Shown: piece after piece, positions 49,681 to 59,083 of the stretch | Layout of the letters: each line of letters begins with the position of its first letter | Numbering within the stretch: the stretch's first letter is position 1 | DNA from: PWQG01 sp040882255 | Lineage (GTDB): Bacteria > Pseudomonadota > Gammaproteobacteria > Pseudomonadales > Pseudohongiellaceae | Direction: 5' to 3' | Assembly (NCBI GenBank): GCA_040882255.1 | Contig: JBBEBP010000029.1 | Span: 1 to 64,000, forward strand | Length of the DNA: 64,000 bases | Notes under the pieces: model-generated | What the model was told of the DNA's origin: nothing | What the model saw: the letters and a program-made list of their open reading frames with translations, nothing else | Database searches by the model: none | Made by a program: the position numbers and the translations under genes

Positions 49681-50298
49681 TTACAACAAGCGCCGGTGAT
49701 AGGCATGAAACATGCTGCGCGCCCCACGAACTGCGGCCTGCGGGTCCAGAGCCGGCAGCAGTGTGGCAAGCTGCCGGACGAACTGCTGCCAGTTCGGTTC
49801 CGGGTCTGCGGCCTGGAAGTAGCGCATCGGCACGCCGGGACCAAGCGTCTCGCACAACTTCCCGGCGATGAAGACACTGCCCTTGCGAGCCCCCTCAAGC
49901 ACGTACCGCTGTCCCATCAGAACACTTTTACTTTCTGCCGACAACAGGACATCTCCATCGGTATCCGGAGCGACATAGCCCAGTGCTGCCAGATCCCGTT
50001 CAAGGTCGCCGGTACGTGATGCCGGCAGAGCCTGACCATCCAGGCCCAGATGCTGATAGCCGGCTTTTATGGACGCCTCCATGAAGTGCTGAGGCCGGTA
50101 CATGGCCTGCAATACCCCGGCGTATCCGTCCCGGTCCAGCCCCGGTTCCAGTAGCCGTTGCAGCACCGGATGATGGTCAAGGTCATGATGATCCTGCCGG
50201 GTCTCCTTCCGTAACAGGATCAATAATCCGGTCACTTCCTCATCGACGTCCGGCTCTTCGCGGTTGGCGGTCTCCATGGGTGTGCCGGGGCCATTCAC
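49681..50298 (-). CDS. bphO: Heme oxygenase (BphO-like)
   Basis: A 205-residue heme-oxygenase-fold protein: LLRKETRQDHHDLDHHPVLQRL carries the proximal-His region and AAL-GY / YVLEGARKGSVFIAGKL the distal helix of bacterial BphO. It cleaves heme to biliverdin, the chromophore of the adjacent bacteriophytochrome. Its ATG overlaps the stop of the TRAP permease (ATGA), so it is translated from the transporter message. The N-terminal ~20 residues are acidic and poorly conserved. Confidence 0.85.
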   Translation of the reverse strand: MNGPGTPMETANREEPDVDEEVTGLLILLRKETRQDHHDLDHHPVLQRLLEPGLDRDGYAGVLQAMYRPQHFMEASIKAGYQHLGLDGQALPASRTGDLERDLAALGYVAPDTDGDVLLSAESKSVLMGQRYVLEGARKGSVFIAGKLCETLGPGVPMRYFQAADPEPNWQQFVRQLATLLPALDPQAAVRGARSMFHAYHRRLL

Positions 50299-52304
50299 TC
50301 CGCCGTGGCCGGTGCGGCCTTGCGCCGCTGCACAATCGCCAGCCCCATGCTGATTCCCAGCAACACCACGCTCAACGCGATTAACGCCAGCTGACTCAGG
50401 CCCAGCATGCCGCCACCCGGAATCGCCAGCGTCAGGCCGGCCAGTCCGAGCACCACACGGGCGGCCATGCCCGGTCCACGATCTCCCATACTGCCAAAGC
50501 CGAGCAGATAGCCCTGCAGGGCGGCCGACAGTAGCGCCACGCCGATCAGTGCGGTGGTGATCACCAGGGAGACTTCAGTAAACGAACCGTCCAGCAGCAG
50601 TGCCGGATTGAACACGAAGAAGAACGGGATGAAGTAGATGATGGCGCCCAGCCGCATGGCTTCCCAGCCGGCGCGCATGGCCGAGACCTGGGCCACCGAG
50701 GCAGCGGCGAAGGCGGCCAGTGCCACCGGCGGAGTGATGAAGCTGAGCATGCCCCAGTACATGATGAACATGTGCGAGGCCAGCGGATCCAGACCGGCAT
50801 TGATCAGCGCCGGGGCCAGTACGATGGCCAGGAAGATGTAGGCCGCTGTTACCGTCATGCCGATGCCCAGGATGAAACTGGTGGCGGCGCCCATGATCAG
50901 CAGCACCAGCACGTTGTCGCCGGCCAGGTAGACCAGGTCGTTGGCCAGCGTGCCGGCCATGCCGGTCACGGCCAGCGAACCGATGATCAGGCCGATGGCG
51001 GCCAGGATGCCGGCCAGTTCCGCCATCAGGCGTCCTGCGCCGGCGACCAGTTCCATGAACTTCTTCAGGTCCAGCTTGTGGGGTGTGAACTGGTTGATAA
51101 CCAGCAACAGTGCAGTGGCGATGAACGGCGCCGTGGCCTCGCGTTGCATGTAGACCAGCATGAAGATCAGCGTGGCGAATACCGCAATGAAGTACCAGCC
51201 CTCACGGAACACCTTGCCGAAGCTCGGTAGTTCGTCCAACGGCAGTCCTTCCAGCTTGTGTTTCGCCGAGTAGGCATCGATCTGCATGAACAGGCCGAAG
51301 AAGTAGAGTACGGACGGTACGATGGCGGCGACAGCGATCACCACGTAACTGACCCCCAGGAAGCTGGCCATCACAAAAGCTGTGGCGCCCATGATGGGGG
51401 GCATCAGCACACCGCCGGTGGAGGCGCAGGCCTCGACGCCGGACGCGTATTCCCTGGAGAAGCCGATGCGCCGCATGGCCGGAATCGACAGCGGGCCGGT
51501 GGTCAGCACGTTGGTGACCGGGCCGCCGCTCATGGAGCCCATCAGGCCGCTGGAGAAAATCGCCACCTTGGCCGGTCCGCCGCGCATGTGGCCCAACAGG
51601 GCAAAGGCGAAATTGATGAAGAACGGACCTCCGCCGGTGAACTGCAAGGCCACGCCGAACAGCAGGAAGCCGAACACCAGCATGGCGAAGGACTGCATCG
51701 GGATGCCGAACAGGCTCTCCTCGCCCATGATGTGGAAAATGGCGACGTCGTGCAGCGGCATGCCCAGTCCGGCCAATACGGCCGGCATCAGGTGGGCGTA
51801 CGTCGGGTACAGCGACAGTACCAGCACGATGAAGAAAATCGGCCAGCCACCGGCGCGGCGTCCTGCCTCCAGCACGATCGGCCAGGTGATCAGCGCCAGC
51901 ACGATGCCGACAGTGGGAGCGTCGTATTCCCAGGCCTCCAGCACGATGCGTTCGGCGAAGATCGCGAAGTAGGTGAAGACAATGACGATCAGCCCGATGA
52001 TGGCCTTGTCGTACCATGGCACGTGATCCAGATTCCCCTTGTGGGAGGGGAAGGTGATGAACACCATGGACAGCATCAGTCCGGTGATGATGTACATGTA
52101 GCGGCTGTCCAGCAGCACCACATCCAGGAAGAAGCCGAAATTGAAAATCTGGTTGGCCGCCAGCACGGTGGCGATGCCGGTCATCACCGCCATCACGGCG
52201 CGCCAGCGCCAGGTCAGTTCCCGGTAGCGGCCGATGGAAGGCAGCTCTTTGTCGGCCGGGGTCATGCCCGGTTTGATCTCGGGGATTATCTTGTCGTCGT
52301 TCAT
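50295..52304 (-). CDS. TRAP transporter fused permease (4TM/12TM, TAXI type)
   Basis: A 669-residue inner-membrane protein fusing the small DctQ-like (residues ~30-180) and large DctM-like (~190-620) TRAP subunits. Diagnostic stretches are GLMGSMSGGPVTNVLTTGPLS, YASGVEACASTGGVLMPPIMG and FITPPVALAAFAAASVAQ. It works with a TAXI binding protein encoded 34 bp upstream, using an ion gradient to import an organic acid. The substrate is unknown. It ends in a 4-bp overlap with the heme oxygenase gene. Confidence 0.93.
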   Translation of the reverse strand: MNDDKIIPEIKPGMTPADKELPSIGRYRELTWRWRAVMAVMTGIATVLAANQIFNFGFFLDVVLLDSRYMYIITGLMLSMVFITFPSHKGNLDHVPWYDKAIIGLIVIVFTYFAIFAERIVLEAWEYDAPTVGIVLALITWPIVLEAGRRAGGWPIFFIVLVLSLYPTYAHLMPAVLAGLGMPLHDVAIFHIMGEESLFGIPMQSFAMLVFGFLLFGVALQFTGGGPFFINFAFALLGHMRGGPAKVAIFSSGLMGSMSGGPVTNVLTTGPLSIPAMRRIGFSREYASGVEACASTGGVLMPPIMGATAFVMASFLGVSYVVIAVAAIVPSVLYFFGLFMQIDAYSAKHKLEGLPLDELPSFGKVFREGWYFIAVFATLIFMLVYMQREATAPFIATALLLVINQFTPHKLDLKKFMELVAGAGRLMAELAGILAAIGLIIGSLAVTGMAGTLANDLVYLAGDNVLVLLIMGAATSFILGIGMTVTAAYIFLAIVLAPALINAGLDPLASHMFIMYWGMLSFITPPVALAAFAAASVAQVSAMRAGWEAMRLGAIIYFIPFFFVFNPALLLDGSFTEVSLVITTALIGVALLSAALQGYLLGFGSMGDRGPGMAARVVLGLAGLTLAIPGGGMLGLSQLALIALSVVLLGISMGLAIVQRRKAAPATAE

Positions 52305-52338
52305 GATCGGGTCATCTTCTTTTGAGTCGTTGGTCGGG

Positions 52339-53553
52339 TCAGCTGGATTCCGCCAGCGTGATCAGGCCTGCTTCTTCCAGCGCGGCGGCACGGAACGCCA
52401 GCCAGGCGGCCTGGAATTCGTCGTAGTCCTCCGGGGCGCCAGGCAGGAAGTCTTCCCAGGCCTGTCGCAGCACGTCCTGGCGGTGCAGGTTGGCGTCATG
52501 CTGTGCCTGGGCTGCCTCGGTCCACTCACCGATCTCCCGGAAATAACGGATGGCACCTTCATGATAGGGAATGAATGCACTATCCAGCTTCTGCAGTGCC
52601 ATGTCCCACCCGTTAGCGCCGGGCGCCGAGTCCCGGTATTCCTCGTAGTGCAGATGCATGACCTTCACCAGTCCGTAGACGGTGTCGGCGTCGGCGATCT
52701 GCGGGTCGTCGTAGGTGACCAGCAGCGGATAGGCGGACGTGAACACCTCGATGCCTTCTTCCGGAATGGACGGCCCTTCCGTGGCGATATGCGGCACATA
52801 CCAGGGCAGGCGTGCGCGGACATTGGCCACGCCCTGTTCATCCTCGGGCGGGAACTCCAGAAACTTGAGGCCACGGGGCGAGGACTCCAGGCGCAGGAAC
52901 GGGGGAGAGTTGCAGGCGCCACCCGCGACATCGGCGCGGTCGTTGATGACGGCCTCGATGGAAGAGTTGTAACCACCCACCTCAACACGCTCTACGTCGT
53001 CCCAGGTCAGGTCGGCATAGGACAGCAGCGCCGTAGTGGCATTGTTCAGGGAGGGTGCGCCCTGCACAAAAGTGACGCGCTTGCCGGCGATATCCTCAAT
53101 GGTGTCGATGTCGGCGTCATCGGCTGTGGCCAGAGTGAAGGAGCAGCTGGTGGAGAAGTTGGACATCAGTACACGGATTGGCTGGGGCCCCCAGATAGGG
53201 GAGGCAAAATTCAGTATCCCCTCCTGGGCATAGACGGCTTCCGATCCACCCGCTGACATATTGACCCGACCGGCTTTCAGTGTGGCCAGACGCGACACAT
53301 CATTGCGGCCCGGCACCACGCGAAGGTTGGTTTCGTACTGGCGTTGCAGGATGTTGCCTATGGCGACCGCCTGGCTGTAGCCTCCGGTGCCGGTCGGGTA
53401 GGCTGACCAGGCGATGGTGCGTGGCATGTCGAGCTGGCCGGCAGGCGGATTCTCGGGGGGCGCTTCCCGGTTGCAGGCCATCAGCAACGCCAATAGCGGC
53501 AGCAGCAACGCCGGGCGGTGCCACCCGGAACGTGGTTGTGACAAAGTGTGCAT
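52339..53553 (-). CDS. TAXI-family TRAP substrate-binding lipoprotein
   Basis: A 404-residue binding protein. Lipid-attachment signal LLALLMACN (Cys ~27) and the TAXI fold: SAYPTGTGGYSQAVAIGNIL, GGSEAVYAQEG, GKRVTFVQGAPSLNNATT and a C-terminal region around YHEGAIRYFREIGEW. The Cys anchor suggests it is tethered in the periplasm. ATG 53553 is chosen over the TTG two codons upstream. It is first in the run with the fused permease, heme oxygenase and bacteriophytochrome. TAXI ligands include glutamate-like and other carboxylates; this one is unknown. Confidence 0.9.
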   Translation of the reverse strand: MHTLSQPRSGWHRPALLLPLLALLMACNREAPPENPPAGQLDMPRTIAWSAYPTGTGGYSQAVAIGNILQRQYETNLRVVPGRNDVSRLATLKAGRVNMSAGGSEAVYAQEGILNFASPIWGPQPIRVLMSNFSTSCSFTLATADDADIDTIEDIAGKRVTFVQGAPSLNNATTALLSYADLTWDDVERVEVGGYNSSIEAVINDRADVAGGACNSPPFLRLESSPRGLKFLEFPPEDEQGVANVRARLPWYVPHIATEGPSIPEEGIEVFTSAYPLLVTYDDPQIADADTVYGLVKVMHLHYEEYRDSAPGANGWDMALQKLDSAFIPYHEGAIRYFREIGEWTEAAQAQHDANLHRQDVLRQAWEDFLPGAPEDYDEFQAAWLAFRAAALEEAGLITLAESS

Positions 53554-53658
53554 CGGCAAAAGAACTCCCCGCTTGTCAGTGATCCACGGCAGGATAACCC
53601 AGCCATCGGGGCATTGCTACATGGGGCCGGTCAGTGCGCGGGGACTTGCGCCGGACTG

Positions 53659-54363
53659 TTACGGCTTGTTGCGGACTCGGGCAAAGACCAGGTCAAAGAC
53701 CGGGTGTCCCAGCCGCTCACCCCGGCGTTCGAACCTGGTCTGTGGGCGGCCGGTGTTCTGCGAAAACTGACCCTCTCCGGCAGTGTTCACAAGAGACGGT
53801 TCGGCGCTGAGTACCGCCATCATATGTTCGGCGTAGTTTGTCCAGTCTGTCGCCAGGTGCAGGTGTCCGCCGGGCTTGAGCCGGTTGGTGAGTTCGCGCA
53901 CGAAGCCGGGCTGAATCAGCCGGCGCTTGTGGTGCTTTTTCTTGTGCCACGGGTCGGGGAAGAAGATCTGTATGGTGTCCAGGCTTTCTTCGGCAATGCA
54001 GTGGGTCAGGATCTCCGTGGCGTCATGGCAATACAGGCGCAGGTTGGTGAGGTTGCGGTCATGGATCTCGCGCAGCAGTTTGCCGACACCGGGCCGGTGC
54101 ACCTCGATACCGATGAAGTCCCGCTCCGGCTCCGCCTCGGCTTGCCGGGCCAGTGAGTCGCCCATGCCGAAACCGATCTCCAGTACTAGCGGGGCCGTTC
54201 GTCCGAACAATGTCTCGTGATCCAGCGGCGCCTGTGTGTCATCTACGCCGTACAGCGGCCAACATTGGTCCAGGGCTTCCTGCTGGGAAGGGGTCAATCG
54301 TCCGCCGCGCACCACGAAGCTGCGGATCGGACGGTGATGGGCCGGCCGTGTGGGTTCGGTCAT
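53659..54363 (-). CDS. trmB: tRNA (guanine-N7-)-methyltransferase
   Basis: A 234-residue SAM-dependent methyltransferase making m7G46 in tRNA. It shows LVLEIGFGMGDSLARQA (cofactor site), FIGIEVHRPGVGKLL, IQIFFPDPWHKKKHHKRRL (active site) and the terminal LVFARVRNKP. It follows thiG by 17 bp as in many gammaproteobacteria. Confidence 0.96.
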   Translation of the reverse strand: MTEPTRPAHHRPIRSFVVRGGRLTPSQQEALDQCWPLYGVDDTQAPLDHETLFGRTAPLVLEIGFGMGDSLARQAEAEPERDFIGIEVHRPGVGKLLREIHDRNLTNLRLYCHDATEILTHCIAEESLDTIQIFFPDPWHKKKHHKRRLIQPGFVRELTNRLKPGGHLHLATDWTNYAEHMMAVLSAEPSLVNTAGEGQFSQNTGRPQTRFERRGERLGHPVFDLVFARVRNKP

Positions 54364-54380
54364 ATTTTTTCAGAGGCCCC

Positions 54381-55169
54381 TCAGAAGAACGTGCCGTCAA
54401 TGGGAGAGGAGGCGCTGGCATAGAGCCGGCGTGGCATGCGCCCGGCCAGCCAGGCATCCCGCCCGCTTTCTACTGCGCTCTTCATGGCGCGCGCCATGAG
54501 GATCGGATCTTCCGCCTCGGCAATGGCTGTATTCATCAACACGCCATCGCAGCCCAGCTCCATCGCCACCGTGGCATCGGAGGCCGTTCCCACGCCGGCG
54601 TCGACAATGACAGGCACCCTGGCGTTCTCCAGGATCATGCGGATGTTATACGGGTTGCGGATGCCCAGACCGGAACCGATCGGTGCGCCCAGCGGCATGA
54701 CCGCCACGCAGCCGATTTCCTCCAGTCGCCGCGCGATCAGCGGATCGTCGCTGGTGTAAACCATCACGTCAAAGCCGTCGCTGACCAGCGTTTCGGCCGC
54801 TTTCAACGTTTCAGTGACATCGGGGTACAATGTTTTTTCATCGCCCAGTACTTCCAGCTTGACCAGCTTGTGACCGTCGAGCAGTTCACGGGCCATGCGG
54901 CAGGTGCGCACGGCGTCTTCGGCCGTGTAACAGCCGGCCGTGTTGGGCAGGATGGTGTATCGCTCCGGCGATACGGTTTCCAGCAGGCTGGGTTCATCGC
55001 GGTTCTGGCCCAGGTTGACGCGGCGGATGGCCACCGTGATCATCTCGGCGCCACTGGCTTCCAGCGCCTGACGATTCTGCTCGAAGTCGCGATACTTGCC
55101 GCTGCCGATGATCAGCCGTGACTGGTAGGTGCGCCCGGCGATGGTCAGCGGGGTGTCGGTCTTGCTCAT
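54381..55169 (-). CDS. thiG: Thiazole synthase ThiG
   Basis: A 262-residue TIM-barrel enzyme forming the thiazole of thiamine from DXP, dehydroglycine and ThiS-thiocarboxylate. It has SRLIIGSGKYRDFEQN, VAIRRVNLGQ, LPNTAGCYTAEDAVR, GSGLGIRNPYNI and VDAGVGTASDATVAMELGCD. ATG 55169 is the family start; the extension upstream is not conserved. It is 25 bp after thiS. No TPP riboswitch was seen upstream. Confidence 0.96.
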   Translation of the reverse strand: MSKTDTPLTIAGRTYQSRLIIGSGKYRDFEQNRQALEASGAEMITVAIRRVNLGQNRDEPSLLETVSPERYTILPNTAGCYTAEDAVRTCRMARELLDGHKLVKLEVLGDEKTLYPDVTETLKAAETLVSDGFDVMVYTSDDPLIARRLEEIGCVAVMPLGAPIGSGLGIRNPYNIRMILENARVPVIVDAGVGTASDATVAMELGCDGVLMNTAIAEAEDPILMARAMKSAVESGRDAWLAGRMPRRLYASASSPIDGTFF

Positions 55170-55194
55170 GGTGTGATTCCTGTCCTGTCTGTGA

Positions 55195-55395
55195 TCAGCC
55201 GCCACCGATAGCCTGGACGACCTCGATGTGATCACCGTCCTGCAACCGGTGCCGGCCGTGTTCGCTGCGGGGGATGATGTCGCGGTTGATTTCCACGGCT
55301 ATGCGGCCACCGGTCAGTGACAGCTGCTCCAGTAACTCGCCCAGTGTGGCGTTGTCGTGAATGGTCTGTGGGTCACCGTTGACTCGTACCTGCAT
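55195..55395 (-). CDS. thiS: Sulfur carrier protein ThiS
   Basis: A 66-residue ubiquitin-like protein: MQVRVNGDPQTI, ATLGELLEQL and the C-terminal VVQAIGGG whose terminal Gly-Gly is thiocarboxylated. ATG 55395 gives the usual start; the upstream in-frame start adds four residues. It feeds sulfur to ThiG encoded next. Confidence 0.92.
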   Translation of the reverse strand: MQVRVNGDPQTIHDNATLGELLEQLSLTGGRIAVEINRDIIPRSEHGRHRLQDGDHIEVVQAIGGG

Positions 55396-55421
55396 GGCCC
55401 GCCTCATTACTCCTTCACTCC

Positions 55422-55805
55422 TCAGGTGGCATTCCGGCTGACCAGCATGGCCGCCACCAACAGGCCCCAGCCGGCCAGAAAGCCGATTCCGCCCAGGGGT
55501 GTGATGGCGCCGAGCCAGCGTATTCCGCTCAGGCTGAGCACATACAGGCTGCCGGAGAACAGCACCAGGCCGATTGCGAACGCCAGGGCGCTGTAACGCA
55601 GTAGTGCCTGGGACGGAAAATGCAGCATCAGGAGGCCGACACCGAATAGCGCCAGGGCGTGGTACATATGATACTGGACCCCGGTCTGGAAGGTGTCGAG
55701 AAGATCCGGGCTCAGGGTGTTGCGCAAGCCGTGAGCCGCGAACGCGCCAAGGCTGACAGCGAGGAACCCGTTGAGTGCGGCGAACGCAAGGACAAAGTGC
55801 GGCAT
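55422..55805 (-). CDS. DUF423 inner-membrane protein
   Basis: A 127-residue protein with four hydrophobic helices and the DUF423/YgdD pattern: LGAFAAHGLRNTL, FQTGVQYHMYHALAL and the C-terminal ITPLGGIGFLAGW. Function is unknown. It sits between rpoH and thiS on the same strand. Confidence 0.9.
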   Translation of the reverse strand: MPHFVLAFAALNGFLAVSLGAFAAHGLRNTLSPDLLDTFQTGVQYHMYHALALFGVGLLMLHFPSQALLRYSALAFAIGLVLFSGSLYVLSLSGIRWLGAITPLGGIGFLAGWGLLVAAMLVSRNAT

Positions 55806-55822
55806 AATCAGCGGGCAGCCGG

Positions 55823-56692
55823 TCAGGCGACCATCATGCCTCTGACCTTCTGCATGGCGTTCTTTTCCAGCTGCCGGATGCGTTCGGCGGACACACTGTA
55901 GCGGTCGGCGAGCTCATGCAGCGTGGCCTTCTTCTCGCTCAACCAGCGGCTGTTGATGATGTCCCGGCTGCGCTCATCAAGCTCGCTCATCGCCTGGTAG
56001 AGGCTGTTGTTGGTGGTCTCGGTCCACTCGGCATCCTCAATGGCCGTGGCCACATCGGAGCCGTCGTCCTCAAGGTACTGGACGGGCGCCATGGACGGAT
56101 GATCATCGTCAGTATCCGGCTCCAGATCAAAGCCGGTGTCATAGGCGCTCATGCGGCCTTCCATCTGGCGGACCACTTTCGGATCCACGCCCAGGTCGTG
56201 GGCCATGGCGTTGGCTTCGTCGTTGGTCAGCCAGCCCAGTCGCTTCTTGGAGCTGCGCAGATTGAAGAACAGCTTGCGCTGGGCCTTGGTGGTGGCGATC
56301 TTGACGATGCGCCAGTTCTTCAGGATGAACTCGTGGATTTCCGCCTTGATCCAGTGCACGGCAAAGGAAACCAGGCGCACACCCACTTCCGGGTTGAAAC
56401 GCTTGACCGCCTTCATCAGGCCCACGTTGCCTTCCTGGATCAGGTCTGCCTGCTGCAGGCCGTAGCCGGCGTAGCTTCGGGCCAGGTGTACGACGAAGCG
56501 GAGATGCGACAGCACCAGCTGGCGGGCCGCATCCAGGTCGTTGTCGTAGTAATAGCGCTCGGCCAGGGACTGTTCCTCGTCCGCCGAGAGGACCGGAATG
56601 CGGTTGACCGAGGAGACATACGCGGACAGGTCACGCCCCGGAATGGCGGGGATGAGTTGCATTTGCTTGCCTGTTGCGATGCTCGTTGTCAT
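55823..56692 (-). CDS. rpoH: RNA polymerase heat-shock sigma factor (sigma-32)
   Basis: A 289-residue sigma-70-family factor. Region 2 has LVLSHLRFVVHLARSYAGYG and QEGNVGLMKAVKRFNPEVGV; the RpoH box is QRKLFFNLR; region 4.2 is TLHELADRYSVSAERIRQLE. It directs transcription of chaperone and protease genes. ATG 56692 is chosen; the frame upstream is not conserved. It is not next to ftsYEX as in E. coli: an M13 peptidase gene intervenes. Confidence 0.95.
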   Translation of the reverse strand: MTTSIATGKQMQLIPAIPGRDLSAYVSSVNRIPVLSADEEQSLAERYYYDNDLDAARQLVLSHLRFVVHLARSYAGYGLQQADLIQEGNVGLMKAVKRFNPEVGVRLVSFAVHWIKAEIHEFILKNWRIVKIATTKAQRKLFFNLRSSKKRLGWLTNDEANAMAHDLGVDPKVVRQMEGRMSAYDTGFDLEPDTDDDHPSMAPVQYLEDDGSDVATAIEDAEWTETTNNSLYQAMSELDERSRDIINSRWLSEKKATLHELADRYSVSAERIRQLEKNAMQKVRGMMVA

Positions 56693-56737
56693 GACTGTGT
56701 CGTACCTCGTTACCAATCGTCTGTGCGACAAGACCTT

Positions 56738-56743
56738 ATTATA
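56738..56743 (-). promoter_or_regulatory. Candidate rpoH -10 element
   Basis: A perfect TATAAT on the minus strand, 46 bases before the rpoH ATG. No clear -35 lies 16-18 bp upstream. The surrounding 56693-56971 gap holds nothing else I recognise. Confidence 0.35.
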
Positions 56744-56971
56744 GCAGAAATTATTCCGGTTCCGGTAACCGGATTTACCGCCTCCGGAACCCCGGGACAG
56801 CGTGTCTTTCGCGCAACCTTTCTTTACTGTCGGGGCCGCCTTGCGGTATTTCAAGGCCGGTTGTGGACTTTTTTCGGCATCCCTTGAAGAGTATGCCTCG
56901 AAGCACCACGGTACGTCACGTTATACTGCCGACCTGAATACCATGCAATGGTCCTTGAAGGAGTACTCCAC

Positions 56972-59056
56972 ATGCCCGTCACACGGAACGCCATACGCTG
57001 GCTGCCAGCCGCCCTGATCACCGCGCTGGTGGCCTGCTCCGAGCCGGCTCCCGAACCCCCGCAGGAGGCTGCCGGGCCGGAACCGGACTCCGAATCGCTG
57101 GGGCTGGGGGTGGATCTGGACAACATGGATCGTGGCACGGAGCCGCAGGAGGACTTCTTCGAGTACATGAACGGCGGCTGGCTGGCCGACACGGCAATTC
57201 CCGATGACCGGTCGCGTTGGGGCAGTTTCGATGAGCTCAATGAGCGGGCCGAGGAGCAGGTGTTGGCGCTGGTGCAGGACGTGGCCAACACCCCCGGTCA
57301 TGTGCCGGGTTCGGAAGAACAGAAGGTGGCGGACATGTACATTTCCTTCATGGGCGAGCCCATCATCGAAACGATGGGCCTGCAGCCTGTTGAAGCCGAG
57401 CTGGATGCCATCGACGCCCTGCAGGATCATGACGAGCTACCTGTGTTCTGGGCCCGGCAGGTCATGCAGCGGATTACTACGCCGCTGACTTTCGGTGTCA
57501 ATCAGGACCCCGGTCAGTCGGATCGCTACGTGACAGTACTGAATCAGTCCGGCCTGGGTCTGCCGGATCGTGAATACTATCTCAGCGATGATGAGCGTTT
57601 CGTGACCCTGCGCGAGCAGTATCGTGAACATATCACCAGCATGCTCTCGCTGGCCGATATTGAGGACGCAGAACAGGCGGCCGAATCGATACTCGATATC
57701 GAGACCCGCCTCGCCGAAGCCCACTGGACGCGTGCCGAGAACCGCGATCGCAGGGCTACCTACAATCTGATGACAGTGGGGCAGCTGGCGGAGGATACAC
57801 CCGATTTCGACTGGCGCACGTTCCTCAACGAAGCCGGTCTGGAGGAAGCGCGCGAGGTTGTGGTCCGCCAGCCGGACTATATGGCGGCTGTGGCTTCATT
57901 GTATCGGGATGTACCGGTGGAACAGTGGCAGGACTACCAGCGCTTTCATCTGCTGCGCCGTTTCGCTGACTATCTGCCGGCTGAATTCGTGGAGGAGGAC
58001 TTCCGCTTCTATGGCCGGATACTGAACGGGCAGCCGGAAATGCAGCCGCGTGAACGTCGGGCCGTCGATGCCGTGGAAAGCGCGCTGGGTTTCATGGTCG
58101 GCAACCTCTACGTGGATGAGCACTTTCCAGAGGCTTCGCGCGAGCGAATGGAGGAACTGGTCGACAATCTGCTGGTCGCTTTCGAGGATGCCATCGACGG
58201 GCTGGAATGGATGGGTGAGGAAACCCGCGCCGAAGCACAGGCCAAGCTGGACAACCTGAGCACCAAGATCGGTCATCCGGAAGAGGGGGCGTGGCGTGAC
58301 TACAGCTGCGTGGCCATCGCCGCCGATGATCTGTTGGGCAACATCCAGCGGGCCACCGAATGCGACTGGGAGCGGATTCGTGATCGCCTGGGTCAGCCTG
58401 TCGATCGCCAGGAATGGTTCATGACCCCGCAGACGGTCAATGCCTACTACAGTCCGTCCAATAACGAGATCGTTTTCCCAGCCGCCATCCTGCAGCCGCC
58501 GTTTTTCAACGTGGAGGCCGAAGATGCGGTCAACTACGGCGCCATTGGCGGCGTGATCGGGCATGAAATCACCCACGCCTTTGACGACCAGGGCCGGCGC
58601 TCGGACGGCGAGGGCAATCTGCGCGACTGGTGGACCGAGGCCGACGAGGAGCGGTTCAATGAACGTGCTCAGCAGATGGTGGACCAGTACAACCGCTATG
58701 AACCTCTGCCCGGGATGTTCATTCAGGGGGACGTCGCACTCGGCGAGAACATCGCCGACCTGGGTGGACTGACCGTGGCCTACCAGGCCTGGCAGCGCTC
58801 TCTGGAGGGGGAGCCGGCACGCTCCATTGAAGGCTTTACCGGCGCGCAGCGTTTCTTCATGGGCTGGGGCCAGGTCTGGCGTATCAAGTACCGGGATGAG
58901 TCGTTGCAGCAACAGTTGATGACCGGCCCGCACTCGCCCGGGCAGTACCGCGTCATCGGCGTGCTGTCCAACATGCCCGAGTTCTACGAGGCCTTCGAGG
59001 TAGAGGAAGGCGACGGCATGTACCGGTCGCAGGAGGAGCGCGTCAAGATCTGGTGA
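56972..59056 (+). CDS. M13-family zinc metallopeptidase lipoprotein (PepO/neprilysin type)
   Basis: A 694-residue enzyme. Lipobox at LVACSE (Cys17), a Pro/Glu-rich acidic linker, then M13 peptidase: FFEYMNGGW, NAYYSPSNNEIVFPAAILQP, zinc site GHEITHAFDD (His531, Glu532, His535), GENIADLGGL (third ligand Glu) and the terminal IW. It degrades peptides at the cell envelope. ATG 56972 is chosen for the signal sequence. The strongly acidic surface fits a salt-adapted organism, which is inference. Monocistronic. Confidence 0.93.
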   Translation: MPVTRNAIRWLPAALITALVACSEPAPEPPQEAAGPEPDSESLGLGVDLDNMDRGTEPQEDFFEYMNGGWLADTAIPDDRSRWGSFDELNERAEEQVLALVQDVANTPGHVPGSEEQKVADMYISFMGEPIIETMGLQPVEAELDAIDALQDHDELPVFWARQVMQRITTPLTFGVNQDPGQSDRYVTVLNQSGLGLPDREYYLSDDERFVTLREQYREHITSMLSLADIEDAEQAAESILDIETRLAEAHWTRAENRDRRATYNLMTVGQLAEDTPDFDWRTFLNEAGLEEAREVVVRQPDYMAAVASLYRDVPVEQWQDYQRFHLLRRFADYLPAEFVEEDFRFYGRILNGQPEMQPRERRAVDAVESALGFMVGNLYVDEHFPEASRERMEELVDNLLVAFEDAIDGLEWMGEETRAEAQAKLDNLSTKIGHPEEGAWRDYSCVAIAADDLLGNIQRATECDWERIRDRLGQPVDRQEWFMTPQTVNAYYSPSNNEIVFPAAILQPPFFNVEAEDAVNYGAIGGVIGHEITHAFDDQGRRSDGEGNLRDWWTEADEERFNERAQQMVDQYNRYEPLPGMFIQGDVALGENIADLGGLTVAYQAWQRSLEGEPARSIEGFTGAQRFFMGWGQVWRIKYRDESLQQQLMTGPHSPGQYRVIGVLSNMPEFYEAFEVEEGDGMYRSQEERVKIW

Positions 59057-59083
59057 AGGGCCCGTCCGATGGTGCCGGCGTCA

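Noticed and set aside
55170..55440. TPP riboswitch before thiS
   Set aside because: I could not find the conserved thi-box segments in the short gap upstream of thiS.
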